Source: Flavobacteriaceae bacterium EG-1
GTDB lineage: Bacteria; Bacteroidota; Bacteroidia; Flavobacteriales; Flavobacteriaceae
Length of the DNA stretch: 64,000 nucleotides
Direction of reading: 5' to 3'
Assembly (NCBI RefSeq): GCF_009649685.1
Contig: NZ_WJPK01000001.1
Coordinates: 996,760-1,060,759 of the forward strand
Part shown: piece after piece, positions 26,134 to 35,857 of the stretch
How the letters are laid out: every line of letters begins with the position of its first letter
Position numbering within the stretch: position 1 is the stretch's first letter
The notes under the pieces: generated by a model
Told to the model about the DNA's origin: nothing
The model's input: only the letters and a program-made list of their open reading frames with translations
Database searches by the model: none
Translations under genes and position numbers: made by a program

Positions 26134-27039
26134 ATGTTGAAACGCAATTTTGTAATGCTCTTAATAATTAGTGTATGTTCTTGTAAATCTAAAAAAGAAA
26201 TAGAGCAGAAACCTGAATCTTTTACCATTGGTGTAATTGCGGACTGTCAATATTGCTTTTGTGAACCATCTGGTGTACGTTACTATAAAAAATCTGAAGA
26301 ACGCTTACAACATGCTGTAGATATTTTAAATGATCAGGATTTAAAGTTTTCAATTCATTTAGGTGATTTTATAGATAAAAATTTCGCGAGCTTTGATACT
26401 GTTGCGCCTATATGGAATAGCCTTAAAGCAGACAAATATCATGTTTTAGGTAATCATGATTTTAGTGTTGCCGATTCTTTAAAGCATATAGTCTTCGAAA
26501 AAATGAATTTAAAGAGTCGTTACTACAGTTTAGTTAAAAATAATTGGCGATTTATTATTTTAGATGGAAATGATCTAAGTAAGCATGGAGCCCTAACTGA
26601 AGAAAAAAGACAACAGACCGATTCTATCTTTGAACTTTTATCAAAAAGTAATCCACCAAATTTAGTCGAATGGAATGGTGGATTAAGCCGCAAGCAATTA
26701 ACTTGGGTAGAGCATGAACTTTTATTAGCTCAACAGAACAATGAGCGAGTTGGATTTTATTGTCATTTTCCTGCTTTCGGTGAAGAACAGACGCATAATT
26801 TATGGAATTATGAACAATTACTTGCCCTTATAGATAACTATGAATGTGTTGAATTTTACTTCAATGGTCACAATCATAATGGTGGCTATGTACAAAGAAG
26901 CGGTGTTCATTTTTTAAATTTCAAAGGTATGGTTGATACTGAGAGTTCCACTTCATTTGCAACGGTTAATTTTACAAAAGATTCTATTATTGTTAATGGT
27001 TATGGCAGAGAGCCTTCAAGAAAATTGAAATTAAAATAA
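26134..27039 (+). CDS. Lipoprotein metallophosphoesterase, ADP-ribose/CDP-alcohol diphosphatase-like
   Basis: 301 residues. Signal peptide with lipobox VCSC (Cys at about residue 17), then a calcineurin-type phosphoesterase: FTIGVIADCQYC (first metal Asp), SIHLGDFIDK (GD motif), YHVLGNHDFS (GNHD), YCHFPAF and YFNGHNHNGGYV (GHxH). The RYYKKSEERLQHAVDILND segment after the first motif is the mark of the manganese-dependent ADP-ribose/CDP-alcohol diphosphatase group. It should act outside the inner membrane on a nucleotide diphosphate compound. Monocistronic, with a strong terminator. Confidence 0.85.
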   Translation: MLKRNFVMLLIISVCSCKSKKEIEQKPESFTIGVIADCQYCFCEPSGVRYYKKSEERLQHAVDILNDQDLKFSIHLGDFIDKNFASFDTVAPIWNSLKADKYHVLGNHDFSVADSLKHIVFEKMNLKSRYYSLVKNNWRFIILDGNDLSKHGALTEEKRQQTDSIFELLSKSNPPNLVEWNGGLSRKQLTWVEHELLLAQQNNERVGFYCHFPAFGEEQTHNLWNYEQLLALIDNYECVEFYFNGHNHNGGYVQRSGVHFLNFKGMVDTESSTSFATVNFTKDSIIVNGYGREPSRKLKLK

Positions 27040-27058
27040 TCCTCCATATAGCATAAAA

Positions 27059-27088
27059 AAACCCGCAAGATTTTATTCTTGCGGGTTT
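27059..27088. terminator. Bidirectional terminator between the phosphoesterase gene and dnaK
   Basis: Perfect inverted repeat AAACCCGCAAGA / TCTTGCGGGTTT with a six-base loop, preceded by an A run. The two flanking genes converge on it. Confidence 0.88.
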
Positions 27089-27109
27089 ATTATATGTAAA
27101 AAGTAGTAC

Positions 27110-29011
27110 TTATTTTACTTCTTCAAAGTCTACATCTTCAACATTATCACCTTCTGCAGCATCTGCTGTTGCCTCTCCTTCTGGAGCTGCACCACCTTGT
27201 TGTGCTTCAGCTTGTGCCTTGTACATTTCTTCAGATGCAACTTTCCAAGCCTCATTGATTTTTTCTAGAGCTGGCTCAATTACAGCTACATCTTTAGTAT
27301 CAAATGCGGTTTTCAATTCTTCCAATGCTTCCTCAACTGGCTTTTTCTTTTCGTCAGATAATTTATCTCCGAATTCTTTCAACTGCTTTTCCGTTTGAAA
27401 AATCATGCTATCCGCTTCGTTTAACTTACTAGCTTTTTCCATTGCAGCTTTATCAGATTCAGCATTTGCTTCAGCCTCAGCTTTCATCTTTTCGATTTCT
27501 TCTTCTGTTAAGCCAGAAGAAGCTTCAATTCTAATATCTTGTGTTTTATTAGTAGCTTTATCAGTAGCTGAAACTTTAATGATTCCGTTTGCATCGATAT
27601 CAAAAGTTACTTCAATTTGTGGAGTACCTCTTTGCGCAGGAGGAATTCCATCTAAGTGAAAGCGACCAATTGTTTTGTTATCTGCAGCCATGGCACGCTC
27701 ACCTTGCAAAACATGAATTTCAACAGAGGGCTGATTATCAGCTGCAGTAGAAAACACTTGCGATTTCTTTGTAGGAATCGTTGTATTTGCTTCAATTAGC
27801 TTAGTGAAAACATTACCCATAGTTTCAATACCTAATGAAAGTGGTGTAACATCTAATAACAAAACATCTTTAACATCACCTGTTAAAACTCCACCTTGTA
27901 TAGCAGCACCAACAGCAACCACCTCATCTGGATTTACACCTTTAGAAGGTGCTTTTCCAAAGAATTTCTCAACCGCTTCTTGTACAGCAGGAATACGAGT
28001 TGAACCACCGACCAAAATAATTTCATCAATATCACTCTTAGATAGACCAGCTGCTTTTAAGGCAGTTTGGCAAGGCTCAATTGTACGAGCAACTAAATCG
28101 GAAATCAATTGCTCAAACTTAGCACGTGACAACGTACGAACTAAGTGCTTTGGTCCTGTTGCCGTTGCAGTAACATATGGTAAGTTAATTTCAGTTTGTG
28201 CAGAAGAAGATAATTCAATTTTTGCTTTCTCAGCAGCCTCACGTAAACGTTGTAAAGCCATAGCATCATCACGAAGGTCTATGCTCTCGTCTTTTTTGAA
28301 TTCTTCAGCCAACCAATCAATTATTTTTTGATCAACATCATCACCTCCTAAGTGTGTATCACCGTCTGTTGATAACACCTCAAAAACTCCATCTCCTAAT
28401 TCTAGAATAGAAACATCGTGCGTACCTCCACCAAAATCAAAAACAACTATTTTTTGATCGGTATCTTTTTTATCCATACCATACGCTAAAGATGCTGCGG
28501 TAGGTTCATTGATAATACGTTCTACAGTTAAACCAGCAATTTCACCTGCCTCTTTAGTTGCCTGACGCTGCGCATCATTAAAATACGCTGGTACCGTAAT
28601 TACCGCTCTAGAAACATCTTGTCCTAAATAATCTTCAGCAGTTTTCTTCATTTTTTGAAGCACCATTGCCGATAATTCTTGTGGTGTATATAATCTACCA
28701 TCAATATCCACACGTGGAGTATCGTTGTCACCTTTTACTACTTTATAGGGTACTCGCTCAGCTTCTTTTTTAGATTCTGAGTATTTATTACCCATAAAAC
28801 GTTTAATTGAATAAACCGTTTTTTCAGGGTTAGTTACTGCCTGTCTTTTGGCAGGATCCCCAACTTTTATCTCGCCTCCTTCAACGAATGCGATTACAGA
28901 CGGAGTAGTTCTTTTACCTTCCGCATTAGGAATAACCACTGGCTCGTTACCTTCCATTACCGAGACACAAGAGTTGGTTGTACCTAAATCAATTCCAATA
29001 ATCTTGCTCAT
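27110..29011 (-). CDS. dnaK: Chaperone DnaK (Hsp70)
   Basis: 633 residues. ATPase domain starts with [18 protein letters not shown] and contains [33 protein letters not shown] and [11 protein letters not shown]; the linker is [13 protein letters not shown]; the substrate-binding domain follows to about residue 500, and the helical lid ends in an Ala/Gly/Glu-rich tail with the EEVK-type ending ([10 protein letters not shown]). One usual Thr in the phosphate-2 loop reads GGGTHD rather than GGGTFD, a tolerated variant. It folds and rescues proteins with DnaJ and GrpE, which are not in this window. Monocistronic; its upstream region carries an element also found before clpB. Confidence 0.97.
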   Translation of the reverse strand: MSKIIGIDLGTTNSCVSVMEGNEPVVIPNAEGKRTTPSVIAFVEGGEIKVGDPAKRQAVTNPEKTVYSIKRFMGNKYSESKKEAERVPYKVVKGDNDTPRVDIDGRLYTPQELSAMVLQKMKKTAEDYLGQDVSRAVITVPAYFNDAQRQATKEAGEIAGLTVERIINEPTAASLAYGMDKKDTDQKIVVFDFGGGTHDVSILELGDGVFEVLSTDGDTHLGGDDVDQKIIDWLAEEFKKDESIDLRDDAMALQRLREAAEKAKIELSSSAQTEINLPYVTATATGPKHLVRTLSRAKFEQLISDLVARTIEPCQTALKAAGLSKSDIDEIILVGGSTRIPAVQEAVEKFFGKAPSKGVNPDEVVAVGAAIQGGVLTGDVKDVLLLDVTPLSLGIETMGNVFTKLIEANTTIPTKKSQVFSTAADNQPSVEIHVLQGERAMAADNKTIGRFHLDGIPPAQRGTPQIEVTFDIDANGIIKVSATDKATNKTQDIRIEASSGLTEEEIEKMKAEAEANAESDKAAMEKASKLNEADSMIFQTEKQLKEFGDKLSDEKKKPVEEALEELKTAFDTKDVAVIEPALEKINEAWKVASEEMYKAQAEAQQGGAAPEGEATADAAEGDNVEDVDFEEVK

Positions 29012-29059
29012 TTATATATGTATTTAATTAGCGTTTTATTTTACAATCACTTCACTAAT

Positions 29060-29100
29060 GTCAAACAATATGCCAAGACAAAAATACTGACAGGATGTCA
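29060..29100 (-). promoter_or_regulatory. dnaK upstream element shared with clpB
   Basis: Minus strand, from 29099 to 29060: GACA-N3-TGTC, 12 bases, TTGG, 8 bases, TTGAC. The palindrome extends by one pair to TGACA-TCC-TGTCA (29088-29100). A perfect -7 box TATTTTTG (29079-29086) begins one base after it, so the palindrome covers the region where RNA polymerase would meet the promoter spacer and -33 region. The same parts with the same spacings occur upstream of clpB (61640-61679). No CIRCE element is present. Confidence 0.65.
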
Positions 29101-29320
29101 TTTTTAATTCATTTCAAATGGCAACAACGGATTAATAAGCTTTTTTCAACAACAAATGTCGGTCGAATTAAGTGTCATATGAGACATTGACAGATATAGC
29201 ACTTTTTCTAATTTTTTCTATCAAAGTTATATAACTCCACTTTTTTTCAATAGCAAACTGTTGCAATCACAAATGAAAGAAGCTAAATTCAATGATTGAA
29301 TTTTATAACCTTAATTAAAA
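29101..29320. other. Divergent intergenic region between dnaK and an esterase gene
   Basis: The gap between the two starts is 309 bases. Beyond the dnaK element it contains TGTC-ATATGA-GACA (29173-29186), and a perfect 12-base palindrome AGTTATATAACT (29225-29236). No open frame of note and no RNA fold was recognised. Which of these serve the esterase gene at 29321 is unknown. Confidence 0.4.
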
Positions 29321-30478
29321 ATGAAAATTTATTTAAGTATCGTATTTCTTTTATTATTTAATACAATAGCATCGGCTCAAGAAAATAGACTTTGCCAAGG
29401 GCATTTTTGGACTGAAGATGAAGCGAACGCAATAATGAAAAAATTTGCATCTGAATGGGATGATTTAGAATCTTGGGAAAAGCGACGAAATCAAATAAAA
29501 CAAGGCATTATTAATGGAATGGAGCTTAACAAAATGCCAAGGATTATTGGTAAGTTCAATACTATCATTCACAGTAAAAGAACTATGGATGGTTATACCG
29601 TAGAGAATATTGCTATTGAAAGCTTTCCAGGTTTCTACATCACTGGAAATTTATATAAACCAATAGGTGACGAAAAAAAGTATGCTGCAGTATTAAGTCC
29701 TCATGGACATTTGGCTGATAAGCGCTTTACACATTATGTTCAAAAAAGAGCAGCAGTATTAGCACGAATGGGAGCAGTTGTTTTTGCATACGACATGATA
29801 GGGTATGGTGAAAATGATCAAACCAAACATAAAATGCCAATTGCCCTCTTATTACAAACCTATAACAGCCGACGAGTGCTAGATTATCTCATATCAAGAC
29901 CTGATGTAGATTCTAATAGAATTGGCATGACAGGTGGCTCTGGTGGAGGAACACAAACTTTTATGTTAACTGCTCTTGATGATAGAATAAGTGTAGCTAT
30001 ACCAGCAGTGCAAATATCAGCTCACTTTTTTGGTGGGTGTGTTTGCGAAAGTGGAATGCCAGTACATCAAAGTGCAAACCACCAAACAAATAATGTTGAA
30101 ATTGCTGCTTTATGCGCACCACGTCCAATGCTAATGATTTCGGATAGTGGCGATTGGACTAGAAATACCCCACGAATAGAATTTCCGTATGTTCAAAGGG
30201 TTTATGCACAATATAATGCTGAAAATAGAGTTGAGAATGTACACCTACCGCTTGAGCGTCATGACTATGCTTATTCGAAAAGAGCTGCTGCATACAATTT
30301 TTTCAAGCATCATTTAAAATTACCCTATAACACGCCGTATAACAATGGTTTTGATGAAAGTTATGTTACAATACTTTCTTCTGATGAATTAAAAGTTTTC
30401 AATGATAAGCATAAACGACCAACGAATGCTTTAATTGGAGAACAAGCAATAATGGAATATTTAAAAATAGGATTGTAG
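29321..30478 (+). CDS. Secreted alpha/beta-hydrolase, acetylxylan-esterase-like
   Basis: 385 residues with a signal peptide (IYLSIVFLLLFNTIASAQ, cleaved at about residue 19). The mature protein is an alpha/beta-hydrolase: AAVLSPHGHLADKRF near the oxyanion hole, nucleophile Ser in MTGGSGGGTQTF (about residue 207), acid in MISDSGDWT and His in LERHDYAYS. FAYDMIGYGEND and the position of the catalytic residues resemble the acetyl xylan esterase/cephalosporin deacetylase and Abhydrolase groups that act on carbohydrate esters. There is no polysaccharide-utilisation cluster next to it. The substrate is therefore open. Confidence 0.8.
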   Translation: MKIYLSIVFLLLFNTIASAQENRLCQGHFWTEDEANAIMKKFASEWDDLESWEKRRNQIKQGIINGMELNKMPRIIGKFNTIIHSKRTMDGYTVENIAIESFPGFYITGNLYKPIGDEKKYAAVLSPHGHLADKRFTHYVQKRAAVLARMGAVVFAYDMIGYGENDQTKHKMPIALLLQTYNSRRVLDYLISRPDVDSNRIGMTGGSGGGTQTFMLTALDDRISVAIPAVQISAHFFGGCVCESGMPVHQSANHQTNNVEIAALCAPRPMLMISDSGDWTRNTPRIEFPYVQRVYAQYNAENRVENVHLPLERHDYAYSKRAAAYNFFKHHLKLPYNTPYNNGFDESYVTILSSDELKVFNDKHKRPTNALIGEQAIMEYLKIGL

Positions 30479-30517
30479 TTTACTTAGTACTACTTAAATT
30501 TTAAGAGTAATTCTCAT

Positions 30518-31720
30518 ATGTTAAAACCAAAAAATCATAAAAACGAAAAAGAACGTTTAAAATCTTTAAAATCATATTCAATTCTTGATACTTTATCAGA
30601 GACTGATTATGATAATATTACTGCTATTGCTTCAGAAATATGCGGCACAAACATTTCTTTAATTAGTCTTATAGACCGAGACCGACAATGGTTTAAATCT
30701 AAACATAACTTAGATGCAACGGAAACACCAAGAGACTTGGCATTTTGCGCTCACGCAATAAATGATCAAGACAATGTACTTATTGTACAAGACGCTAGAA
30801 AAGATGAGCGTTTTCATGACAATCCATTGGTTACTGGTGGCCCAGAAGTAATATTTTACGCTGGTGTACCATTAATAAGCGATAATGGATTACCCTTAGG
30901 CACTTTATGTGTAATTGATAATAAACCAAAATTATTAAGTCAAAGTCAAATACATTCTTTAACTGCATTAGGAAAGCAGGTAATGAACATTTTAAATCTT
31001 AGAAAGACTAAAATTTCGTTAGAAAAAACACAGCAAACTTTAGAAGAAAAAAACCAAGAATTAGAACGTTTTGCATTTCTCGCAGCACATGATTTAAAAT
31101 CTCCACTAACACATATTAATGGTTTCTCACAACTTTTAATTAAACAATATGGAGATAAGTTAGATAATGAAGGTAATGAAATGTTAGATTTAATGGCAAA
31201 ATCTTCCGAAAAGCTTAAAACATTAATTACTGGTTTATTAGATTATAGCAGAAGTGAAAGCGTATTAACAGAGAATAAAACACCGATCAATGTTGAGGAA
31301 ATGATTAAAGATATTAATGGTCTTTTTGCTTTTGAAAATGATATGATGTTCAACTTAAAATCTTCAATTGCACAAATTCTCACAAATAGAACCGCTCTTG
31401 AACAAATATTAATTAACCTAATTACAAATGCTATTAAATATAATGATAAAGAAAAGGTGAAAATCGAAATAGGATTAACCGATTCTAAAACACATTATGA
31501 ACTTTATGTTGAGGATAATGGCCCCGGAATAGCAAAGGAAAACCAAGAAAAGGTTTTTGAAATATTTAATGTTCTTACTAGTAAGGATAAATTTGGAGTT
31601 TCTGGTAATGGTATAGGTTTGGCAACAGTTAAAAAAATAGTAGAAAAAAGTGGCGGACAAATAAAACTAGAATCGGAAAAAGGTAATGGAGCAAAGTTCA
31701 TTTTTACAATAGAAAAATAG
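30518..31720 (+). CDS. GAF-domain sensor histidine kinase
   Basis: 400 residues, soluble. An N-terminal GAF domain (about 25-165) with CAHAINDQDNVLIVQDARKD and FYAGVPLISDNGLPLGTLCV is of the kind that often binds small molecules or nucleotides. It is followed by a short coiled coil and a HisKA/HATPase core: phospho-acceptor His in FLAAHDLKSPLTHINGFSQL (HDLKSPL, about residues 191-197), N box ILINLITNAIKYND, G1 VEDNGPGIAKE, F box VFEIFNVL and G2 GNGIGLATVKKI. All catalytic motifs are present. No response regulator is adjacent, so it is an orphan kinase; 40 bases separate it from the esterase gene, without a clear terminator. Confidence 0.92.
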   Translation: MLKPKNHKNEKERLKSLKSYSILDTLSETDYDNITAIASEICGTNISLISLIDRDRQWFKSKHNLDATETPRDLAFCAHAINDQDNVLIVQDARKDERFHDNPLVTGGPEVIFYAGVPLISDNGLPLGTLCVIDNKPKLLSQSQIHSLTALGKQVMNILNLRKTKISLEKTQQTLEEKNQELERFAFLAAHDLKSPLTHINGFSQLLIKQYGDKLDNEGNEMLDLMAKSSEKLKTLITGLLDYSRSESVLTENKTPINVEEMIKDINGLFAFENDMMFNLKSSIAQILTNRTALEQILINLITNAIKYNDKEKVKIEIGLTDSKTHYELYVEDNGPGIAKENQEKVFEIFNVLTSKDKFGVSGNGIGLATVKKIVEKSGGQIKLESEKGNGAKFIFTIEK

Positions 31721-31746
31721 ATTTTTCAAATTTAATTTTACCATTA

Positions 31747-32199
31747 TCAGCAGCCTTCTTTTCTACGAGTATCAATTAAATAAACTATTTTCCAAATTTC
31801 ACCTTCTTTTAATAACTGAAAAGAATTAACGCCACAATGGTTTAACGCACCATTAATCCAAAATTCATACTTGGTCCAAGCATTAGCCATAGGGCCATCA
31901 ATTTGTACATTATAACTTAAAATTTTCTCTTCAAACTTCATTTCAGTTGGAATTTTAGAAATACTTATTAGAAAATCACTGAAATCATCAGTTTTTATTT
32001 GATGACTACCATCAGAAACATTAATAATGGTCTGCAAAATAATTTTACCATGTACAACACTTTTCATTTCTATAGAATCTTGAGCATGAAAGCCTTTAAA
32101 AAATGTTTCAATAGTTTGTTGTACAGCTAATTTTTCTTCAGATTGCGCAGAGATTTTTAAGCATATGAATATTATTATTACGGAAATTAACTTTTTCAT
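31747..32199 (-). CDS. Secreted NTF2/SnoaL-like protein
   Basis: 150 residues. Signal peptide (KLISVIIIFICLKISAQ, to about residue 18), then one NTF2-like (DUF4440/lumazine-binding-like) domain: VQQTIETFFKGFHAQDSIEM at the first helix, the conserved WTKYEFWINGALNHCGVNSF strands, and WKIVYLIDTRRK at the end. Such proteins are usually periplasmic and of unknown function in Bacteroidota. Convergent with the GAF kinase and divergent from panB. Confidence 0.8.
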   Translation of the reverse strand: MKKLISVIIIFICLKISAQSEEKLAVQQTIETFFKGFHAQDSIEMKSVVHGKIILQTIINVSDGSHQIKTDDFSDFLISISKIPTEMKFEEKILSYNVQIDGPMANAWTKYEFWINGALNHCGVNSFQLLKEGEIWKIVYLIDTRRKEGC

Positions 32200-32294
32200 A
32201 CTTCAAGAATTTAAATTCAATCAAAAATAACAGAATAAGACAAACCTATAAATCTTTAACTTTTACCTATTTTTATCCTTCTAAATAAAACTTA

Positions 32295-33113
32295 ATGTCA
32301 ACTGCAAAAAAAGAATATAAAAGAGTAACTGTAAAATCGTTAGTTGAAATGAAACAGCAAGGAGAAAAGATATCCATGCTTACATCTTACGATTATTCAA
32401 TGGCAAAAATAGTAGATTCGGCTGGGGTAGATGTCATCTTAGTTGGTGATTCTGCTAGTAATGTTATGGCCGGTCATGAAACTACATTACCAATAACTTT
32501 GGATCAAATGATATACCATGCGTCCTCCGTAATTAGGGCGGTAAAACGAGCCTTAGTTGTAGTAGACATTCCTTTTGGGAGCTATCAAAGTGATCCAAAA
32601 GAAGCTTTACGCTCCGCAATACGTATAATGAAAGAAAGTGGTGCGCATGCTGTAAAATTAGAAGGTGGTATTGAAATAAAAGAATCAGTAAAACGAATAT
32701 TAAATGCGGGAATTCCTGTAATGGGACACTTAGGTTTAACCCCACAAGCAATTTATAAATTTGGAACTTATGCTGTTCGTGCAAAAGAAAAAGGCGAAGC
32801 TGAAAAACTAATAGAAGATGCAAAATTATTAGAGCGGCTTGGATGCTTTAGTATTGTTGTTGAAAAAATTCCTGCAGATTTAACCAAGCAAGTATCGGAA
32901 AGCATATCAATACCAACAATAGGAATTGGAGGTGGAAAATATGCAGATGGTCAAGTTCTAGTAATACATGATTTATTAGGAATGACACATGAATTTAATC
33001 CACGTTTTTTAAGACGTTATATGAATTTATATGAAGACATGGGTAATGCTATAGCTCAATATGTTGGTGACGTAAAAAGCAAAGATTTCCCGAACGATGA
33101 AGAACAATATTAG
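32295..33113 (+). CDS. panB: 3-Methyl-2-oxobutanoate hydroxymethyltransferase
   Basis: 272 residues of the full-length ketopantoate hydroxymethyltransferase family, which makes ketopantoate from 2-ketoisovalerate and methylene-tetrahydrofolate for pantothenate and CoA. Seen: [39 protein letters not shown] (metal and substrate loop), [20 protein letters not shown] and [23 protein letters not shown], all strongly conserved. No panC or panD is in the window. The following genes lspA and an rluA type run in the same direction but begin 81 bases later. Confidence 0.96.
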   Translation: MSTAKKEYKRVTVKSLVEMKQQGEKISMLTSYDYSMAKIVDSAGVDVILVGDSASNVMAGHETTLPITLDQMIYHASSVIRAVKRALVVVDIPFGSYQSDPKEALRSAIRIMKESGAHAVKLEGGIEIKESVKRILNAGIPVMGHLGLTPQAIYKFGTYAVRAKEKGEAEKLIEDAKLLERLGCFSIVVEKIPADLTKQVSESISIPTIGIGGGKYADGQVLVIHDLLGMTHEFNPRFLRRYMNLYEDMGNAIAQYVGDVKSKDFPNDEEQY

Positions 33114-33194
33114 CCAAGTATTAATTGAAAATAAACATCTTACTCTTTTAGTTTTTATAATAAACAAAACTCTCTTATCTATAATAATTGTAAA

Positions 33195-33692
33195 ATGCTA
33201 ACAAATTCTATTTTACGAAATATGTTAATAATTACAATTGTATTACTTAACATTGGCTGTGATCAAATCTCAAAAGAAGTGGTTCGTAAAAATGTTGAAA
33301 CTAGTGATTATATTCAACTAATTGGAGATAACTTTATTTTAACCAATGTAGAAAATTCGGGTGCAATGCTAGGATTTGGAAGCAACCTCTCCCCTATGCT
33401 TAAAGTAATATTTCTACAAGTAATACCTGTACTAGTTTTATTAGTTTTACTCTACAGAATTTTAAGAAAAAAAGATTTAGACAAATTAATGGCATTAGCA
33501 TTTGCAAGTGTCATTGGTGGGGGTATAGGAAATCTTATCGACAGAATTGTTTATGGTTCTGTTACTGATTTCTTTTTTATAGAAATAGGAATATTTAAAA
33601 CTGGAATATTTAATATGGCCGATGTTTCTGTTACCATGGGTGTCTTACTAATATTATTTATTACGCTAATTACTAAGAAACAAATTCTGTAA
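33195..33692 (+). CDS. lspA: Lipoprotein signal peptidase
   Basis: 165 residues with four membrane segments. The conserved blocks of the aspartic signal peptidase II are all present: GCDQISKEVVRKN after TM1, NVENSGAMLGFGS, GGGIGNLIDRIVYGSVTDFF and FNMADVSVTMG; the catalytic pair is Asp125 (VTDFF) and Asp143 (MADV). It cuts the signal peptide of lipoproteins at the lipidated Cys, which fits the many lipoproteins coded in this window. Two bases separate its stop from the pseudouridine synthase start, so the two are co-transcribed. Confidence 0.95.
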   Translation: MLTNSILRNMLIITIVLLNIGCDQISKEVVRKNVETSDYIQLIGDNFILTNVENSGAMLGFGSNLSPMLKVIFLQVIPVLVLLVLLYRILRKKDLDKLMALAFASVIGGGIGNLIDRIVYGSVTDFFFIEIGIFKTGIFNMADVSVTMGVLLILFITLITKKQIL

Positions 33693-33694
33693 CG

Positions 33695-34390
33695 ATGCAA
33701 AAAATAATTTCTTCTGCATCTAATTTACAAGTGCTTTACGAGGATAATCATCTGATAATAGTAAATAAAAGACCAGGTGACATTGTGCAAGGTGATAAAA
33801 CAGGTGATACCCCATTAAGTGAAGTTGTTAAAGAATACATTAAAATAAAATATCACAAACCAGGAGCTGTTTATTTGGGCGTTGTACATCGTTTAGACCG
33901 ACCAACATCTGGAATAGTAGTTTTTGCACGCACGTCGAAAGCATTAACTAGAATGAATAAACTTTTCGCAGAAAAAACTGCAAATAAAACGTATTGGGCA
34001 GTAGTAAAAAAAAACCCACCTAAACAGAAAGATCGGTTAGTTCATTGGCTAAAAAGAAATCCAAAACAAAATAAATCGTACGCTCACATTAAAGAAGTTA
34101 AGGAAAGTAAAAAAGCTATATTAGATTATTTTATTTTAAAAAAACTGGATAACTTTTATCTTTTAGAAATTGATTTACATACAGGTAGACATCATCAAAT
34201 ACGAGCACAATTAGCAGCCATCGATTGTGCTATAAAAGGCGATTTAAAGTATGGAGCTGACCGAAGTAACAAAAATAACAGTATACATTTACATGCTCGT
34301 GCCCTTTCTTTTATGCATCCTGTAAAAAAAGAACCTTTAAATATTTTGGCTCCACCACCTGAAGATCCAGTTTGGAACGCTTGTTGTTAA
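33695..34390 (+). CDS. RluA-family pseudouridine synthase
   Basis: 231 residues, one catalytic domain without the N-terminal S4 domain found in RluD. Catalytic Asp68 lies in VVHRLDRPTSGIVVFARTSK; DLHTGRHHQIRAQLA and KGDLKYGADR complete the family pattern. It isomerises uridine to pseudouridine in rRNA or tRNA; without the S4 domain and with this length it is nearer the RluA/RluC-like or TruC-like group, but the exact position modified cannot be read from the sequence. Likely in an operon with lspA. Confidence 0.92.
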   Translation: MQKIISSASNLQVLYEDNHLIIVNKRPGDIVQGDKTGDTPLSEVVKEYIKIKYHKPGAVYLGVVHRLDRPTSGIVVFARTSKALTRMNKLFAEKTANKTYWAVVKKNPPKQKDRLVHWLKRNPKQNKSYAHIKEVKESKKAILDYFILKKLDNFYLLEIDLHTGRHHQIRAQLAAIDCAIKGDLKYGADRSNKNNSIHLHARALSFMHPVKKEPLNILAPPPEDPVWNACC

Positions 34391-34442
34391 TAGTCTATTA
34401 GACACGTTTTCATATATTTAACGAACTAAAAAACACTATACC

Positions 34443-34982
34443 ATGATTAAGCGAGCACTTTTGATTCTTAGTTTTATTGCATTTTCTGCTTGTGGGACAT
34501 ACAATTCTATTGACACTTTTTACGAAGCTCATAAGAATGATAACCATGTTACCGCAGTACGAGTACCTCATTTTATGTTATCTATGTTAGGTAATATTTC
34601 ACCCGAGATGAATTCTTTAATTGGTAATACAAAAGATTTACGATACATGCAATTTCCTAGTGCCACCGCAGAAAGAACAGAATTTCTAAATAAGCAAATG
34701 AATGGAATTACAGGTAACTCTTTCATTGAAGTTTATCGAAAAAATAATGAGTTAAAACGCAATGTTGTATCAATACGTGAAAAGCGTGATGCAGTCAAAG
34801 AAATTTTAATTTATAACAATAATACAGCTACTGGTTCTTTCCTTTATTTTAATGGGAATTTTGATCCTGTTAAAGTAAGAGAAATGGCCAAAAATGAAGA
34901 ATTTCAAAAAATAGGTGATGGCCTTATAGGTCAATTTGGAATGGGAACACCAAGTATTAATCAAGAAGAATCAAATAATTAA
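34443..34982 (+). CDS. DUF4252 family lipoprotein
   Basis: 179 residues with a signal peptide and lipobox FSACG (Cys at about residue 17). The mature part has the DUF4252 pattern: a basic helix-rich N half with VTAVRVPHFMLSMLGNI, then MNGITGNSFIEVYRKNNE and VKEILIYNNNTATGSFLYFNGNF. The function of DUF4252 proteins is unknown; in Bacteroidota they often lie near ECF sigma factors, but none is here. The stop codon overlaps that of the convergent transporter gene (shared TTAA). Confidence 0.82.
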   Translation: MIKRALLILSFIAFSACGTYNSIDTFYEAHKNDNHVTAVRVPHFMLSMLGNISPEMNSLIGNTKDLRYMQFPSATAERTEFLNKQMNGITGNSFIEVYRKNNELKRNVVSIREKRDAVKEILIYNNNTATGSFLYFNGNFDPVKVREMAKNEEFQKIGDGLIGQFGMGTPSINQEESNN

Positions 34983-35851
34983 ATTAATGCTTTTTTTCTG
35001 GATCGCAAACTTTCAATAATTACTGAAGCCAATATAAGCGCTCCACCAAAAACAGTGGTTATTGTGGGAATTTCAGAGAGAAAAAGAGCTCCTAAAATAA
35101 TTCCATATACGGGTTGAATACTACTTAATATACTTGCAGTGGTAATAGAAAAATGTTTGAAACTATTTAAAAACATAGTATGGCCTATAGCGGTTGTCAA
35201 TAAAGCTAACGCTAATAAACCTTTCCATTGTGTAGCTACAGTTTCAAAATCAATAAAAAACAATGCAGGAATTAAGAGTACCCCACTTACCCCCATTTGA
35301 TAGCACATTAAAAAAGAACCATTATACTTCTGCACTTTAGACTTCATCAAAATATTTCTTAGAGCATAACATACAGCTGCTACAATACCAAATATAACAG
35401 CTATTGAATACGAATTATCTAAATTAAAATTAGGTACTAAAAAGTATATTCCACAGAGCAATAATGCAGCTAAAATTAAATGAATTTTTTGAAATTTTGT
35501 GTTTAACAAAATGGGCTCTAAAAAAGAAGTAATTACCGGGTATGTAAATAATGAGAGCATGGCAATAGCCACATTCGAATATTGTAAAGCATAAAAATAA
35601 GCAACAAAATGAGCTCCCATTAAAACAGCACCAACAAATAAATGCAGTCGGTCTTCTTTATAAATTTTTAAAGAGAATTTACGCCATTTACAGTAGACAT
35701 ATAATATTGAAAAAGCTAATAATGTACGTAAACAAATGGTTACCACTACTGGCAGTTCAATATATCTTCCGAGTACACCTGATGTACTACCAAATAGCAT
35801 TGCCACATTCAACTCCAACAAATGTCTAGTATGTAGTTTTTTAGTGTTCAA
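34979..35851 (-). CDS. EamA/DMT-superfamily transporter
   Basis: 290 residues with ten predicted membrane segments in two EamA repeats (about 10-135 and 150-285), typical of RhaT/YdcZ-like drug/metabolite transporters; the direction and substrate are unknown. SIQPVYGIILGALFLSE near the last repeat is the characteristic end motif. There is no ATG: the frame begins at TTG 35851, three codons after the TAG stop of the upstream gene and in the same frame as that gene. So either it starts by TTG re-initiation or it is made in part by stop-codon read-through. Confidence 0.88.
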   Translation of the reverse strand: MNTKKLHTRHLLELNVAMLFGSTSGVLGRYIELPVVVTICLRTLLAFSILYVYCKWRKFSLKIYKEDRLHLFVGAVLMGAHFVAYFYALQYSNVAIAMLSLFTYPVITSFLEPILLNTKFQKIHLILAALLLCGIYFLVPNFNLDNSYSIAVIFGIVAAVCYALRNILMKSKVQKYNGSFLMCYQMGVSGVLLIPALFFIDFETVATQWKGLLALALLTTAIGHTMFLNSFKHFSITTASILSSIQPVYGIILGALFLSEIPTITTVFGGALILASVIIESLRSRKKALI

Positions 35852-35857
35852 AGTAGC

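Noticed and set aside
27804-28331. 175-residue plus-strand frame inside dnaK
   Set aside because: Antisense shadow of the highly conserved dnaK ATPase region; no start signal or known motif.
29173-29186. TGTC-ATATGA-GACA as a second copy of the dnaK/clpB element
   Set aside because: The arms are in the reverse order, the spacing is 6 rather than 3, and the TTGG and TTGAC parts are missing.
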